A DNA stretch of 64,000 nucleotides. It comes from Oceanomicrobium pacificus (lineage in GTDB: Bacteria > Pseudomonadota > Alphaproteobacteria > Rhodobacterales > Rhodobacteraceae). The notes beneath the pieces were generated by a model, which was not told where the DNA came from, ran no database searches, and saw nothing but the letters and a program-made list of their open reading frames with translations. The stretch spans positions 496,001 through 560,000 of the forward strand of contig NZ_WUWG01000003.1 in assembly GCF_009833495.1 (NCBI RefSeq), in the 5' to 3' direction. Below, one piece after another: positions 1 to 9,218 of the stretch (positions are counted from its first letter, which is position 1; every line of letters starts with the position of its first letter). A program made the translations under genes and the position numbers.

Positions 1-1065
1 TATGCCGAGCCGGAATGGTATGTGGACATCTGGCTGACGCTGGTCTGGGTCGCCTATCTGGCGGTGTTCCTCGGCACGATCCTGCGCCGCAAGGAACCGC
101 ATATCTACGTGGCCAACTGGTTCCTGCTCTCCTTCATCGTCACCGTCGCGATGCTGCATATCGTGAACAACCTCTCGATCCCGGTCTCGATCTTCGGGTC
201 GAAATCGGTGCAGCTCTTCTCCGGCGTGCAGGATGCGCTGACCCAATGGTGGTATGGCCATAATGCGGTGGGCTTCTTCCTGACCGCGGGCTTCCTCGGC
301 ATGATGTACTATTTCGTGCCCAAACAGGCCGAGCGGCCGGTTTACAGCTACAAACTGTCCATCATCCACTTCTGGGCGCTGATCTTCCTTTATATCTGGG
401 CGGGCCCGCACCATCTGCACTATACCGCGCTGCCCGACTGGGCGCAGACGCTCGGGATGGTCTTCTCGGTCATGCTCTGGATGCCCAGCTGGGGCGGCAT
501 GATCAACGGCCTGATGACGCTGCAGGGCGCCTGGGACAAGCTGCGAACCGACCCGGTCCTGCGGATGCTCGTCGTGTCTGTCGGCTTTTACGGCATGGCG
601 ACCTTCGAGGGTCCGATGATGTCGATCAAGGCGGTCAACTCGCTGTCGCACTATACCGACTGGACGATCGGGCACGTGCATTCCGGCGCTCTTGGCTGGA
701 ACGGCATGATCACCTTCGGCGCGCTCTACTTCCTTGTGCCGCGCCTGTGGAACCGCGAGCGGCTCTACAGCCTGTCGCTGGTCAGCTGGCACTTCTGGCT
801 CGCGACCATCGGGATCGTCTTCTACGCCTCCTCCATGTGGGTCACAGGCATCATGGAAGGTCTGATGTGGCGCGAGGTGGATGCCGAGGGTTTCCTCGTC
901 AACAGCTTCGCCGACACGGTCGCGGCCAAGTTCCCGATGTATGTGGTGCGCGCGCTGGGCGGTGTGCTCTACGTCGCCGGGTCGCTGATCATGGTCTACA
1001 ACCTGTGGAAAACGGCGACGGGGGCGGAAAAGCCCGCCCCTGCCGCTGCGGTTCCGGCTGAGTAA
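1..1065 (+). CDS. ccoN: cbb3-type cytochrome c oxidase subunit I (5' end cut off by window)
   Basis: This is the catalytic subunit of the high-affinity cbb3 oxidase, which reduces oxygen in the inner membrane. Only the last 354 residues are present and the reading frame is open from base 1. The binuclear-centre residues are visible: Y131 followed by H137 and H138 in [12 protein letters not shown] correspond to the helix with the cross-linked tyrosine and two CuB ligands. H225 and H227 in GHVHSG are the expected ligands of haems b3 and b. Most of the sequence is hydrophobic helices. The gene is followed after 11 bases by ccoO, the usual order. The identification is firm; the N-terminal part and promoter lie outside the window. 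Confidence 0.97.
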   Translation, partial: YAEPEWYVDIWLTLVWVAYLAVFLGTILRRKEPHIYVANWFLLSFIVTVAMLHIVNNLSIPVSIFGSKSVQLFSGVQDALTQWWYGHNAVGFFLTAGFLGMMYYFVPKQAERPVYSYKLSIIHFWALIFLYIWAGPHHLHYTALPDWAQTLGMVFSVMLWMPSWGGMINGLMTLQGAWDKLRTDPVLRMLVVSVGFYGMATFEGPMMSIKAVNSLSHYTDWTIGHVHSGALGWNGMITFGALYFLVPRLWNRERLYSLSLVSWHFWLATIGIVFYASSMWVTGIMEGLMWREVDAEGFLVNSFADTVAAKFPMYVVRALGGVLYVAGSLIMVYNLWKTATGAEKPAPAAAVPAE

Positions 1066-1076
1066 GGGAGGCGGAG

Positions 1077-1802
1077 ATGAGTCTGCTCAAGAAACACGCG
1101 ATCATCGAAAAGAACGCCACGCTTCTGCTGGTGCTGAGCTTCCTTGCCGTGACCGTGGGGGGCATCGTGGAAATTGCGCCGCTCTTCTACCTCGAGAATA
1201 CGATCGAGAAGGTCAAAGGCGTGCGGCCCTATTCGCCGTTGGAACTGACCGGGCGCAACATCTACATCCGCGAGGGCTGCTACGTCTGCCACAGCCAGAT
1301 GATCCGCCCGATGCGGGACGAGGTGGAGCGCTACGGTCACTATTCGCTGGCGGCCGAGAGCATGTATGACCACCCGTTCCAGTGGGGTTCCAAGCGCACC
1401 GGGCCCGATCTGGCCCGTGTCGGCGGCCGCTATTCCGACGAGTGGCACGTGGATCATATGCGCAAGCCGCAGGACCTGGTGCCCGAAAGCATCATGCCGC
1501 CCTATCCGTGGCTGGAGGAGACCCGCATCAGCCCCGATCATATCGAGGACCTGCTGAAGACCAACCGGATGGTCGGCGTGCCCTATACAGACGAGATGAT
1601 CGAACAGGCCAAGGCGGATTTCACCGTTCAGGTCGATCCGTTCGGCGATTTCGACGGTCTTCTGGAACGCTATCCCGGCGCGCAGGTCCGCAATTTCGAC
1701 GGGCAGCCGGAAATCACCGAACTGGACGCGCTCATCGCCTATCTGCAGGTGCTCGGCACGATGGTCGACTTCTCGACCTTCGAGCCGGATGCCAGCCGCT
1801 GA
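1077..1802 (+). CDS. ccoO: cbb3-type cytochrome c oxidase subunit II (mono-haem cytochrome c)
   Basis: CcoO is the membrane-anchored mono-haem c subunit that passes electrons from CcoP to the CcoN active site. The 241-residue length is normal. One N-terminal transmembrane helix (about residues 15-39) is followed by a periplasmic domain with the haem attachment site CYVCH (C68, C71, H72). A methionine in ESIMPPYPW is a likely sixth haem ligand. The start follows a GGAGGCGG-type ribosome site just downstream of ccoN. The gene lies in the ccoNOQP operon. Confidence 0.97.
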   Translation: MSLLKKHAIIEKNATLLLVLSFLAVTVGGIVEIAPLFYLENTIEKVKGVRPYSPLELTGRNIYIREGCYVCHSQMIRPMRDEVERYGHYSLAAESMYDHPFQWGSKRTGPDLARVGGRYSDEWHVDHMRKPQDLVPESIMPPYPWLEETRISPDHIEDLLKTNRMVGVPYTDEMIEQAKADFTVQVDPFGDFDGLLERYPGAQVRNFDGQPEITELDALIAYLQVLGTMVDFSTFEPDASR

Positions 1803-1814
1803 GGGAGCGCGCAC

Positions 1815-1985
1815 ATGTATGATTTCCTGCGCGAAATGGCCGACAGCTGGGGACTGCTGGCGCTGTTTCTCGGATTTATCTTCGTGATCTTCTGGGCCTT
1901 CCGCCCTGGGTCACGGGAAATCCATGACGACATCGCCAACATCCCCTTCCGCAATGACAAGATCGGAGACGATCACGATGGCTGA
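1815..1985 (+). CDS. ccoQ: cbb3 oxidase small subunit CcoQ (56 aa)
   Basis: This short gene encodes MYDFLREMADSWGLLALFLG followed by the rest of one transmembrane helix (about residues 12-30) and a charged cytoplasmic tail. Size, single helix, and position between ccoO and ccoP match CcoQ, which stabilises the cbb3 complex and in Rhodobacter is linked to oxygen signalling. It starts 12 bases after ccoO, and its stop codon lies 8 bases inside ccoP in another frame, so translation is probably coupled. The assignment rests on position and topology, as CcoQ sequences are poorly conserved. Confidence 0.88.
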   Translation: MYDFLREMADSWGLLALFLGFIFVIFWAFRPGSREIHDDIANIPFRNDKIGDDHDG

Positions 1986-2853
1986 CACGAAAAAAGAACA
2001 GGACAAGGCCGAGGAATACGGCACCACCGGCCACGAGTGGGACGGGATCCGCGAATATGACACGCCCATGCCACGCTGGTGGCTCTGGACCTTCTACGCC
2101 ACCATTGTCTGGGCGGTGATCTATGTGATCCTTTTCCCCGCCATTCCGCTGGTCAACGGCGCGACGCCGGGGCTGCTGGGCTTTTCCACCCGCGGCCAGC
2201 TGGCCGAGGAGATGCAGGCCGCGCGCGATGCCAATGCGGAGATCGACAGCCAGCTTGTGGCGGCCGAACTGACCGAGATCAGCGCCGACCCGGAACTGCA
2301 GCGCTATGCGATGGCCGGCGGGGCCGCGGTCTTCAAGACCTATTGCGCCCAGTGCCACGGGGCAGGGGCCGCCGGCGTTCAGGCGGCAGGGTACCCGAAC
2401 CTTCTGGACGATGACTGGCTCTGGGGCGGCGATATCGAGGCCATCCACCAGACCATCACCCACGGGATCCGCTGGGAAGCCGACCCCGACACGCGCTTCT
2501 CGCAGATGCCGGCTTTCGGAGAGATCCTGGAGGGTGAGGAAATCGACGCGCTCACCGCCCATGTGCTGGCCATTTCCGGTCAGGACCATGATGCCGGCCT
2601 CGCTGCAACGGGGGCAGAGCTCTATGCCGAGAACTGCGCCTCCTGTCACGGGGATGCCGGCATGGGCGACCGCGAACAGGGCGCGCCGAACCTGACCGAT
2701 GCGATCTGGCTCTATGGCGGCTCGGAAGAGGAAATCCACGAGACGATCACCTACAGCCGCTACGGCATCATGCCGCCCTGGCAGGACCGCCTGACCGAGG
2801 CGCAGATCCGTCAGGTCTCCGCCTATGTCCACGGACTGGGTGGCGGCGAATGA
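1978..2853 (+). CDS. ccoP: cbb3-type cytochrome c oxidase subunit III (di-haem cytochrome c)
   Basis: CcoP accepts electrons from the bc1 complex or soluble cytochromes and feeds CcoO. From the ATG at 1978 the protein has 291 residues. It has a cytoplasmic N-terminus, a transmembrane helix around residues 34-56, and two haem c motifs, CAQCH (C123, C126, H127) and CASCH (C220, C223, H224). An in-frame upstream ATG at 1924 would lie inside ccoQ; 1978 was preferred because the family begins close to this residue. The start overlaps ccoQ by 8 bases. This is the last gene of the structural operon. Confidence 0.96.
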   Translation: MADTKKEQDKAEEYGTTGHEWDGIREYDTPMPRWWLWTFYATIVWAVIYVILFPAIPLVNGATPGLLGFSTRGQLAEEMQAARDANAEIDSQLVAAELTEISADPELQRYAMAGGAAVFKTYCAQCHGAGAAGVQAAGYPNLLDDDWLWGGDIEAIHQTITHGIRWEADPDTRFSQMPAFGEILEGEEIDALTAHVLAISGQDHDAGLAATGAELYAENCASCHGDAGMGDREQGAPNLTDAIWLYGGSEEEIHETITYSRYGIMPPWQDRLTEAQIRQVSAYVHGLGGGE

Positions 2854-2859
2854 GCCACG

Positions 2860-2885
2860 GGTGCCGGGCCCCACAGTCCGGCACC
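2860..2885 (+). other. stem-loop directly behind ccoP
   Basis: GGTGCCGG and CCGGCACC form a perfect 8-bp stem with a 10-base loop, starting 7 bases after the ccoP stop codon. There is no T-run, so it looks less like an intrinsic terminator and more like a hairpin that stabilises the ccoNOQP mRNA or attenuates readthrough into ccoGHIS. Function is inferred. Confidence 0.5.
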
Positions 2886-2890
2886 TGCCG

Positions 2891-2935
2891 CGCGCGGCGC
2901 ATCTTGTCGCAGGGCTTGTGACCAGACGCCGCGCG
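2891..2935 (+). other. second inverted repeat in the ccoP-ccoG gap
   Basis: CGCGCGGCG and CGCCGCGCG form a perfect 9-bp stem around a 27-base loop. It lies 5 bases behind the first stem-loop. No FNR-type TTGAT-N4-ATCAA box is visible in this 202-base gap, so ccoGHIS may depend on readthrough or on a promoter without an obvious anaerobox. The base-pairing is seen directly; a role is not established. Confidence 0.4.
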
Positions 2936-3055
2936 ACACCGCTTCACGCCGACGTTGCTTGAAGCCGGGGCGCGAATGCCCGACGCTCGACCCATGGCGC
3001 CGACCGGACCGGATGGTCCGGCCCCGCCCGCAGAGCAGCCCACGGAGGCCCGAAC

Positions 3056-4492
3056 TTGAGCACGATGAGCAGCGAGGAACCGCCGAAACTCTACGCCGCG
3101 CGGGAGCCGATCTTCCCGCGGCGCGTGTCCGGCTGGTTCCGCCGCCTGAAATGGTGGATCCTCGCGGTGACGCTGGGGATCTATTACCTGACCCCGTGGA
3201 TCCGCTGGGACCGCGGTCCGAACATGTCGGACCAGGCGGTTCTGGTCGATCTGGCCAACCGGCGCTTCTTCTTCTTCATGATCGAGATCTGGCCGCATGA
3301 ATTCTATTTCGTGGCGGGCCTGCTCATCATGGCCGGGCTGGGGCTTTTCCTCTTCACGTCGGCGCTTGGGCGGGTCTGGTGCGGCTATACCTGCCCGCAG
3401 ACCGTCTGGACCGACCTTTTCATCCTCGTGGAGCGCTGGATCGAGGGCGACCGGAACGCCCGCGTGCGGCTCTGGAACCAGAAATGGGATGCGCGCAAGG
3501 TCCGCCTGCGGGTCACGAAATGGACCGTCTGGTTCCTGATCGCGGTCGCGACCGGCGGCGCATGGGTCTTCTATTTTGCCGACGCACCGACGCTGCTGCG
3601 CGATCTGGTGACGCTGCAGGCGCCCTTCGTCGCCTATGCGTCCATCGGTATCCTGACCGCAACGACCTTCACCTTCGGCGGCTTCATGCGCGAGCAGGTC
3701 TGCATCTACATGTGCCCCTGGCCGCGCATCCAGGCCGCGATGATGGACGAGGATACGCTGACCGTGGCCTACCGCTCCTGGCGGGGCGAGCCGCGCGGCA
3801 AGCATCGCAAGAAGGAGGGCGCGGAGGCGCTCGGCGACTGTATCGACTGCAATGCCTGCGTGAATGTCTGCCCGATGGGGATCGACATCCGCGACGGGCA
3901 GCAGCTGGCCTGCATCACCTGCGCGCTCTGCATCGACGCGTGCGACGATGTGATGGAGAAGATCGGCAAGCCGCGCGGGCTCATCGACTATTGCACCCTG
4001 AACGACGAGCCGCGGGAGCGGGCCGGCAATCCGCCGCGCCCCGCATGGATGCATATTCTGCGGGTCCGCACGATGATCTACACCGTGCTCTGGGCCGGGA
4101 TCGGCATCGCGCTTGTCGTCGCGCTGTTCATGCGGTCCGATATCGAACTGACCGTGGCGCCGGTGCGCAATCCGCTCAATGTCACACTCTCGGACGGATC
4201 GGTGCGCAACACCTATGACATCCGTCTGCGTAACAAGCATGGCGAGGACCGGGTGTTCGCCCTGAGCTACACGGCGGACACGTCCGACTTCACCATCGCG
4301 CTGGAAGGCGAGGAGGGCACCAGCGTGACGGTGCCTGCGGATTCGGTTTACAATCAGCGGGTCTATCTGACCGCCGGACCGGAAAGTGCGGCGGTGGACG
4401 AACGGGTCACGGACGTGCGCTTCTGGGTCGAGGATCCGGAGAGCAACGAACGGTCCTACAGCGACTCGATCTACCACGGGAAAGGCGAATGA
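3056..4492 (+). CDS. ccoG: cbb3 oxidase accessory protein, polyferredoxin-like (RdxB/FixG family)
   Basis: CcoG (FixG/RdxB) is a membrane iron-sulfur protein; the family is implicated in reducing copper for cbb3 oxidase assembly. The 478-residue product has several transmembrane helices (about 33-50, 81-102, 158-175, 190-210, 356-374). Two [4Fe-4S] motifs lie in the cytoplasmic part, with C262/265/268/272 and C286/289/292/296. A C-terminal IG-like periplasmic domain follows. The TTG at 3056 is chosen because GGAGG ends 7 bases before it; the ATG at 3065 would leave a 16-base gap but cannot be excluded. It heads ccoGHIS and overlaps ccoH by 4 bases. Confidence 0.93.
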   Translation: MSTMSSEEPPKLYAAREPIFPRRVSGWFRRLKWWILAVTLGIYYLTPWIRWDRGPNMSDQAVLVDLANRRFFFFMIEIWPHEFYFVAGLLIMAGLGLFLFTSALGRVWCGYTCPQTVWTDLFILVERWIEGDRNARVRLWNQKWDARKVRLRVTKWTVWFLIAVATGGAWVFYFADAPTLLRDLVTLQAPFVAYASIGILTATTFTFGGFMREQVCIYMCPWPRIQAAMMDEDTLTVAYRSWRGEPRGKHRKKEGAEALGDCIDCNACVNVCPMGIDIRDGQQLACITCALCIDACDDVMEKIGKPRGLIDYCTLNDEPRERAGNPPRPAWMHILRVRTMIYTVLWAGIGIALVVALFMRSDIELTVAPVRNPLNVTLSDGSVRNTYDIRLRNKHGEDRVFALSYTADTSDFTIALEGEEGTSVTVPADSVYNQRVYLTAGPESAAVDERVTDVRFWVEDPESNERSYSDSIYHGKGE

Positions 4493-4977
4493 GCGCAACC
4501 GAGAAACCCCTGACCGGCCGCAAGGTCCTGATGATCTGTGTGGCCGCCTTCGGCATCATCATTGCCGCCAACATGGCGATGCTGTTCGCCGCTGTCGGGT
4601 CCTTCCCGGGGCTGGAGACACCCAACAGCTACGTCGCCTCGCAAAAATTCGAGGCCAAGTCGTCGCGGCAGGCCGCGCTCGGCTGGCGCTTCGATCTGGC
4701 CTATGAGAACGGGGAAGTGTTGCTCGATGCGCGCGACCGGGACGGGCAGGTGCTCGATCTGGCCGTGGTCGAGGGGACGCTCGGCCGGATGACCCACCAG
4801 CGGGACGACCAGCCGCTGGTTCTCACGCGGCGCGGCGATCTGTTCGTGGCACCGGCGGACCTCAACGGCGGCAAGTGGCGCCTTGACGTGACACTGCCCA
4901 TGCCCGGAACCGACGGCACGGCAGAGATCGACCGCTACGACACGCGGCTGGAACTTTTCGTGGCGCGCGCGGGATGA
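4489..4977 (+). CDS. ccoH: FixH-family cbb3 oxidase assembly protein
   Basis: The 162-residue protein has a single N-terminal membrane helix (about residues 10-33) and a periplasmic beta-rich domain with a WRFDL-type segment, the layout of FixH/CcoH. The family is needed for stable cbb3 oxidase and is thought to work with the copper ATPase CcoI. It overlaps ccoG by 4 bases (ATGA) and ccoI by 4 bases, so the three are translationally coupled. Sequence conservation in this family is low, and the call leans on position. Confidence 0.9.
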   Translation: MSATEKPLTGRKVLMICVAAFGIIIAANMAMLFAAVGSFPGLETPNSYVASQKFEAKSSRQAALGWRFDLAYENGEVLLDARDRDGQVLDLAVVEGTLGRMTHQRDDQPLVLTRRGDLFVAPADLNGGKWRLDVTLPMPGTDGTAEIDRYDTRLELFVARAG

Positions 4978-7184
4978 GCGACACGGCACTGCACGGGCCG
5001 GTCTGTCCGGCCTGCCCAGTGGGCGAGATGCCGCGAAGCGGGGACGTGGACACGTCCGGACCGCTGAAACGGTTCCAGTTTTCCGTGCCGACCGTTCATT
5101 GCGCCGCCTGCATGACGACCATCGAAGCGGGGTTGGCGGATCGTGCGGACGTGGATGCCGCGCGGGTCAACCTGACCCTGCGGCGGGTCACCGTCACCGC
5201 CCATGACCATCCGGAGATCGAGGACCGGCTCATCGCCGCGCTCGACCGGTTGGGGTTCGAGGCCCATGCGCTCGATGCGGGCGCGATGGAAGCGATCCAG
5301 ACCGACGCGGTCGGGCGCGACCTGCTGGCGCGCCTTGGCGTTGCTGGCTTTGCCGCGATGAATGTGATGCTGCTGTCGGTCTCCGTCTGGTCGGGGGCCA
5401 CGGACGCGACCCGGGATCTGTTGCATTGGGTGTCGGCCGCGATTGCCCTGCCGACGGTGGCTTTTTCCGGCCTGCCGTTCTTCCGCAACGCATGGTCGGC
5501 GCTGCGGGTCGGGCGGCTCAACATGGATGTGCCGATCTCGCTGGCGCTGATCCTCGCCTGCGGCGTGTCGCTCGCAGAGACGATGGAAAGCGGGGCGCAT
5601 GCCTATTTTGACGCGGCGCTGACGCTCTGTTTCTTCCTGCTGATCGGGCGCTATCTCGACCACCGGACGCGCGCGGCGGCGCGCACGGCCGCAGGCGAAC
5701 TGGCCGCGCTGGATGTGCAGAAGGTGACACGGCTCGATGCCGAAGGACACCAAAGCGTCGTCTCGGTCGATGCGGTTGCCGCCGGGGACCGTTTGCTCGT
5801 GCCCGTCGGACAGCGCGTGCCCGTGGACGGCACGGTGCTGGAGGGGCATTCCGACCTCGACCCGAGCCTGCTGACCGGAGAAACCGTGCCGGTTTCGGTC
5901 GGACCGGATATGGCGGCGCGCGCGGGTATGCTGAACCTGAGCGGTCCGCTCACGCTGCGTGCCGATGCGGTGGGTGAGGACACGCTCCTCAAGCAGATCG
6001 CGCGGCTTGTGGAACAGGCGGAGACGACCCGCAACCACTACACTTCGCTCGCCGATCGTGCGGCGAAGGTATATGCGCCGCTGGTGCATGGATTGGCGGC
6101 TGTCGCGTTCCTGTTCTGGGGGGTGAAGACGGGCGACTGGCGGCTGGCCACGAATATCGCGGCGGCAGTGCTCATCATCACCTGTCCCTGTGCGCTGGGG
6201 TTGGCGGTGCCGGCCGTGCTCGCGAGCGCCTCGGGCCGGCTTTTCCGCTCCGGTGTGCTCTTGAAGGACGGGGTGGCGCTCGAAAAGCTTGCGCGGGCCG
6301 ATGTGGCGATCTTCGACAAGACCGGCACGCTGACCCGCGGCACGCCCACGGTCGATGCGCAGGCGACGACACTCGACGATCGCGACTGGGCCGTTGCCGC
6401 CGGTCTGGGGCAGGGGAGCGCGCATCCGCTGGCCGCCGCGATCCGCGACAGCGCATCGGCGCTCGGCATCCGTCCCGCTCAACTGGAAAAAGTCCGGGAA
6501 TGGCCGGGCTTCGGGACGGAGGCGCTCTGGCAGGGGCGCCGCGTGCGGCTGGGCCGGGCCGACTGGGTCGGCGCGGACGGGACGGGCCGGCAGAGCCAGA
6601 CGGCAAGCTGGCTCGGGATCGAAGGCGAGGAACCGCGCCGGATCGCCTTCCGTGACGAGATGCGCCCCGAAGCGCCCGAGACGGTCGCCGCACTGACCCG
6701 CGCCGGGGTCGATGTGCGGCTCCTGTCGGGCGACGTGGCGCCGGCCGTCGCCGATCTGGCCGACCGGAGCGGGATTGCACAATGGGAAGCCGGCATGACC
6801 CCGGAGGAAAAGGTCCGGCATATCACCGGATTGAAAGAGGCCGGTCACACCGTCCTGATGGTGGGTGACGGGCTGAATGACACGGCCGCGCTCGCGGCTG
6901 CGGATGTCTCCATGTCGCCGGCCAGTGCCGTCGACGCCACGCGGTCGAGCGCCGATATGATCATCACCAGCAACGACCTGTCGCGTGTGGCGAGCACCCG
7001 GGCGCTCGCCGTCGCCGCGCGCCGCCGGATACTGGAGAATTTCTCCATCGCGGCGGTCTATAACATGATCGCGGTGCCGCTCGCGCTCTCCGGCATTGCG
7101 ACGCCGCTCATGGCGGCGATCGCCATGTCGACAAGCTCGATCCTCGTGTCGGTCAATGCGTTGCGGCTGGGGCGGCGGACATGA
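4974..7184 (+). CDS. ccoI: copper-exporting P1B-type ATPase for cbb3 oxidase (FixI)
   Basis: CcoI pumps Cu(I) from the cytoplasm for insertion into the CuB site of CcoN. The 736-residue protein carries an N-terminal metal-binding domain with CAAC (C43, C46). Eight predicted membrane helices follow, with the transport motif CPC (C404, P405, C406), the phosphorylation motif DKTGT (D448), and the hinge GDGLNDTAALAAAD near residue 625. An additional CPAC (C11, C14) precedes the metal-binding domain. It overlaps both neighbours by 4 bases in the ccoGHIS operon. Confidence 0.96.
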   Translation: MSDTALHGPVCPACPVGEMPRSGDVDTSGPLKRFQFSVPTVHCAACMTTIEAGLADRADVDAARVNLTLRRVTVTAHDHPEIEDRLIAALDRLGFEAHALDAGAMEAIQTDAVGRDLLARLGVAGFAAMNVMLLSVSVWSGATDATRDLLHWVSAAIALPTVAFSGLPFFRNAWSALRVGRLNMDVPISLALILACGVSLAETMESGAHAYFDAALTLCFFLLIGRYLDHRTRAAARTAAGELAALDVQKVTRLDAEGHQSVVSVDAVAAGDRLLVPVGQRVPVDGTVLEGHSDLDPSLLTGETVPVSVGPDMAARAGMLNLSGPLTLRADAVGEDTLLKQIARLVEQAETTRNHYTSLADRAAKVYAPLVHGLAAVAFLFWGVKTGDWRLATNIAAAVLIITCPCALGLAVPAVLASASGRLFRSGVLLKDGVALEKLARADVAIFDKTGTLTRGTPTVDAQATTLDDRDWAVAAGLGQGSAHPLAAAIRDSASALGIRPAQLEKVREWPGFGTEALWQGRRVRLGRADWVGADGTGRQSQTASWLGIEGEEPRRIAFRDEMRPEAPETVAALTRAGVDVRLLSGDVAPAVADLADRSGIAQWEAGMTPEEKVRHITGLKEAGHTVLMVGDGLNDTAALAAADVSMSPASAVDATRSSADMIITSNDLSRVASTRALAVAARRRILENFSIAAVYNMIAVPLALSGIATPLMAAIAMSTSSILVSVNALRLGRRT

Positions 7185-7441
7185 CGGTTCTGGCGCTTCT
7201 GATTCCCGTCTCCCTCGGGCTGGGCCTGCTCGGTCTGGCGGCCTTCTTCTGGTCGCTGCGGGCGGACCAGTATGACGATCCCGAAGGGCAGGCGCACCGG
7301 ATCCTGTCGGACCGCTATGATGACGCGCCGATGTCCGACAGCGCGCAAGCGCCGGGCCGCCAGCCGCCCGAGAGCGGCGTTGCCGGTGAGGCCGATGCGG
7401 ATGCTGATACGCCGTCCGAACGGTTCCGCCGCGCGCGCTGA
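7181..7441 (+). CDS. ccoS: cbb3 oxidase maturation protein CcoS (FixS)
   Basis: CcoS is a small membrane protein required for cofactor insertion into the cbb3 oxidase. The first 45 residues show the family pattern: one membrane helix (4-27), then FFWSLRADQYDDPEGQAHRI, which is highly typical. The total of 86 residues is longer than many homologues because of an acidic, proline-rich tail with no obvious domain. It overlaps ccoI by 4 bases and closes the ccoGHIS operon. Confidence 0.93.
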   Translation: MTVLALLIPVSLGLGLLGLAAFFWSLRADQYDDPEGQAHRILSDRYDDAPMSDSAQAPGRQPPESGVAGEADADADTPSERFRRAR

Positions 7442-7470
7442 ACCGCTGGACTTGGGCCGCCCCGCGCAGT

Positions 7471-9168
7471 ATGGCATCGGCAATGGTTGATCAATCCAGT
7501 CAGAATAGCGATTTCGCACCCGCGCGCCGCTGGCGGCTGCCGCGCCCCGACCTCTGGTCGGTGGGTGCGCTCCTGATCGCGGCCATGGTGCTGATGCCGC
7601 TCGTCGCGGTTGGCTGGATAGCCCTCACCCCGCGGGAGAATATCTGGCCGCATCTGGTGGCCACGACGCTGCCACGCTATCTGGGCAACAGCCTGATCCT
7701 GATGTTCGCGGTCGGCCTCGGCTCGGCCCTCATCGGGACGGGCGCGGCCTGGCTTGTGGTGATGACGCGCTTCCCGTTGCGCAAGCATCTGGACTGGGCG
7801 CTCCTGATGCCGCTCGCCATTCCCGCCTATATCGGGGCCTATGCGCTGGTCGACCTGCTGGAATATGCGGGACCTGTGCAGACGGGGCTCCGCAGCCTGT
7901 TCGGATGGACCGACGCGCGTGACTACTGGTTTCCCGAAATCCGGTCCTTGCCCTCGGCCTGCCTCGTCCTGACGCTGTCGCTCTATCCCTATGTCTACCT
8001 GCTGGCCCGTGCCGCTTTCCGCGAACAGTCGGTCTGTGCACTGGAAGTGTCCCGCGCGCTCGGTTGCGGACCGGTGGCGAGTTTCCTGCGGGTGGCCCTG
8101 CCGCTGGCGCGGCCCGCCATTGCAGCAGGCGCCGCCATCGCCATGATGGAAACGCTGAACGATTTCGGGACGGTCGACTATTTCGCCGTGCAGACGCTGA
8201 CGACCGGCATCTTCACCACCTGGCTCGAGAGCTACAATGCCGGCGGTGCGGCGCAGATTGCCTGCGTGATGCTGACGCTCGTGCTCCTGCTCGCGGCGCT
8301 GGAACGTGTCTCGCGCCGCAACCGCCGCTTCCACCAGACATCGAAACGGGTGCGCCCGATCGAGGGCACGGACCTGACGGGTTGGCGCGCCGCTCTGGCA
8401 CTGGTTGCCTGCCTTCTGCCGGTGCTGGCGGGCTTCGTGCTGCCGGTCGGGGTGATCCTCAACCACGCGCTGTCGCATCTGGATGCATGGGCCGATCCGG
8501 CGCTGTGGCGGGCGGGTCTGCACACGCTGGGGCTGGGACTTGCAACAGCCGCCGTGACGGTGCTCGCGGCGCTCTTCATGGTCTACGGGGTGCGGCAGAG
8601 CGGCCGGCGCCTGCCGCGGCTCCTGATGCCTGTGACGACGATCGGCTATGCCGCACCGGGCGCGGTGCTGGCCATTGGCATCCTGATCCCGTTCGCCGCG
8701 CTCGACCACCGGGTGGCGGACCTGATCGAAGGCACATTCGGCGTCGATCCGGGCCTTCTGCTGACGGGCTCGGCCGCGGCCATGGTGCTGGCCTATGTCG
8801 TCCGGTTCTTCGCGATCGGGCAGGGGGCGGTCGACAGTGCCATGGGGCGGGTGACACCCTCGATGGATATGGCCGCGCGGTCTCTGGGGCGCGGGCGGAT
8901 GGGCGCGCTGGCAGAGGTGCATGTGCCGCTCATCCGCGGCTCAGTGGCAACGGCGGTGCTGCTGATCTTCGTCGATACGACCAAGGAACTGCCCGCCACG
9001 CTGATCCTGCGGCCGTTCAATTTCGACACGCTTGCCACGCGTGTCTACGGGCAGGCGTCGCTTGAAAATCTGGGCGCGGCATCGCCGGCGGCGCTGGCCG
9101 TGATCCTTGTCGGGCTGCTGCCCGTGCTCCTGCTCATCTACAGCGCCCGCACCAGTTGGCGCCGCTGA
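7471..9168 (+). CDS. ABC transporter permease of the ferric iron / FbpB-HitB type
   Basis: This 565-residue protein is a duplicated binding-protein-dependent permease with about 12 membrane helices. Each half carries the EAA loop that contacts the ATPase: EVSRALGCGPVASFLRVALP near residue 195 and DMAARSLGRGRMGALAEVHV near residue 475. Fused two-domain permeases of this kind are typical of periplasmic Fe(III) importers. No substrate-binding protein or ATPase gene is adjacent. The only matching ATPase in the window is at 54837, about 46 kb away. Substrate is therefore inferred. The ATG at 7471 was used; the ATG at 7483 is an alternative. Confidence 0.85.
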   Translation: MASAMVDQSSQNSDFAPARRWRLPRPDLWSVGALLIAAMVLMPLVAVGWIALTPRENIWPHLVATTLPRYLGNSLILMFAVGLGSALIGTGAAWLVVMTRFPLRKHLDWALLMPLAIPAYIGAYALVDLLEYAGPVQTGLRSLFGWTDARDYWFPEIRSLPSACLVLTLSLYPYVYLLARAAFREQSVCALEVSRALGCGPVASFLRVALPLARPAIAAGAAIAMMETLNDFGTVDYFAVQTLTTGIFTTWLESYNAGGAAQIACVMLTLVLLLAALERVSRRNRRFHQTSKRVRPIEGTDLTGWRAALALVACLLPVLAGFVLPVGVILNHALSHLDAWADPALWRAGLHTLGLGLATAAVTVLAALFMVYGVRQSGRRLPRLLMPVTTIGYAAPGAVLAIGILIPFAALDHRVADLIEGTFGVDPGLLLTGSAAAMVLAYVVRFFAIGQGAVDSAMGRVTPSMDMAARSLGRGRMGALAEVHVPLIRGSVATAVLLIFVDTTKELPATLILRPFNFDTLATRVYGQASLENLGAASPAALAVILVGLLPVLLLIYSARTSWRR

Positions 9169-9218
9169 TCAGTTTCGCCTTGCGTCGGGGCGACGGATCG
9201 CAGTAGACACGCCTCGGC

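Noticed and set aside
2768-4498. Long minus-strand frame opposite ccoG that extends through the ccoP-ccoG gap.
   Set aside because: Composition is histidine/arginine-rich shadow translation and the plus strand encodes an unmistakable FixG protein.
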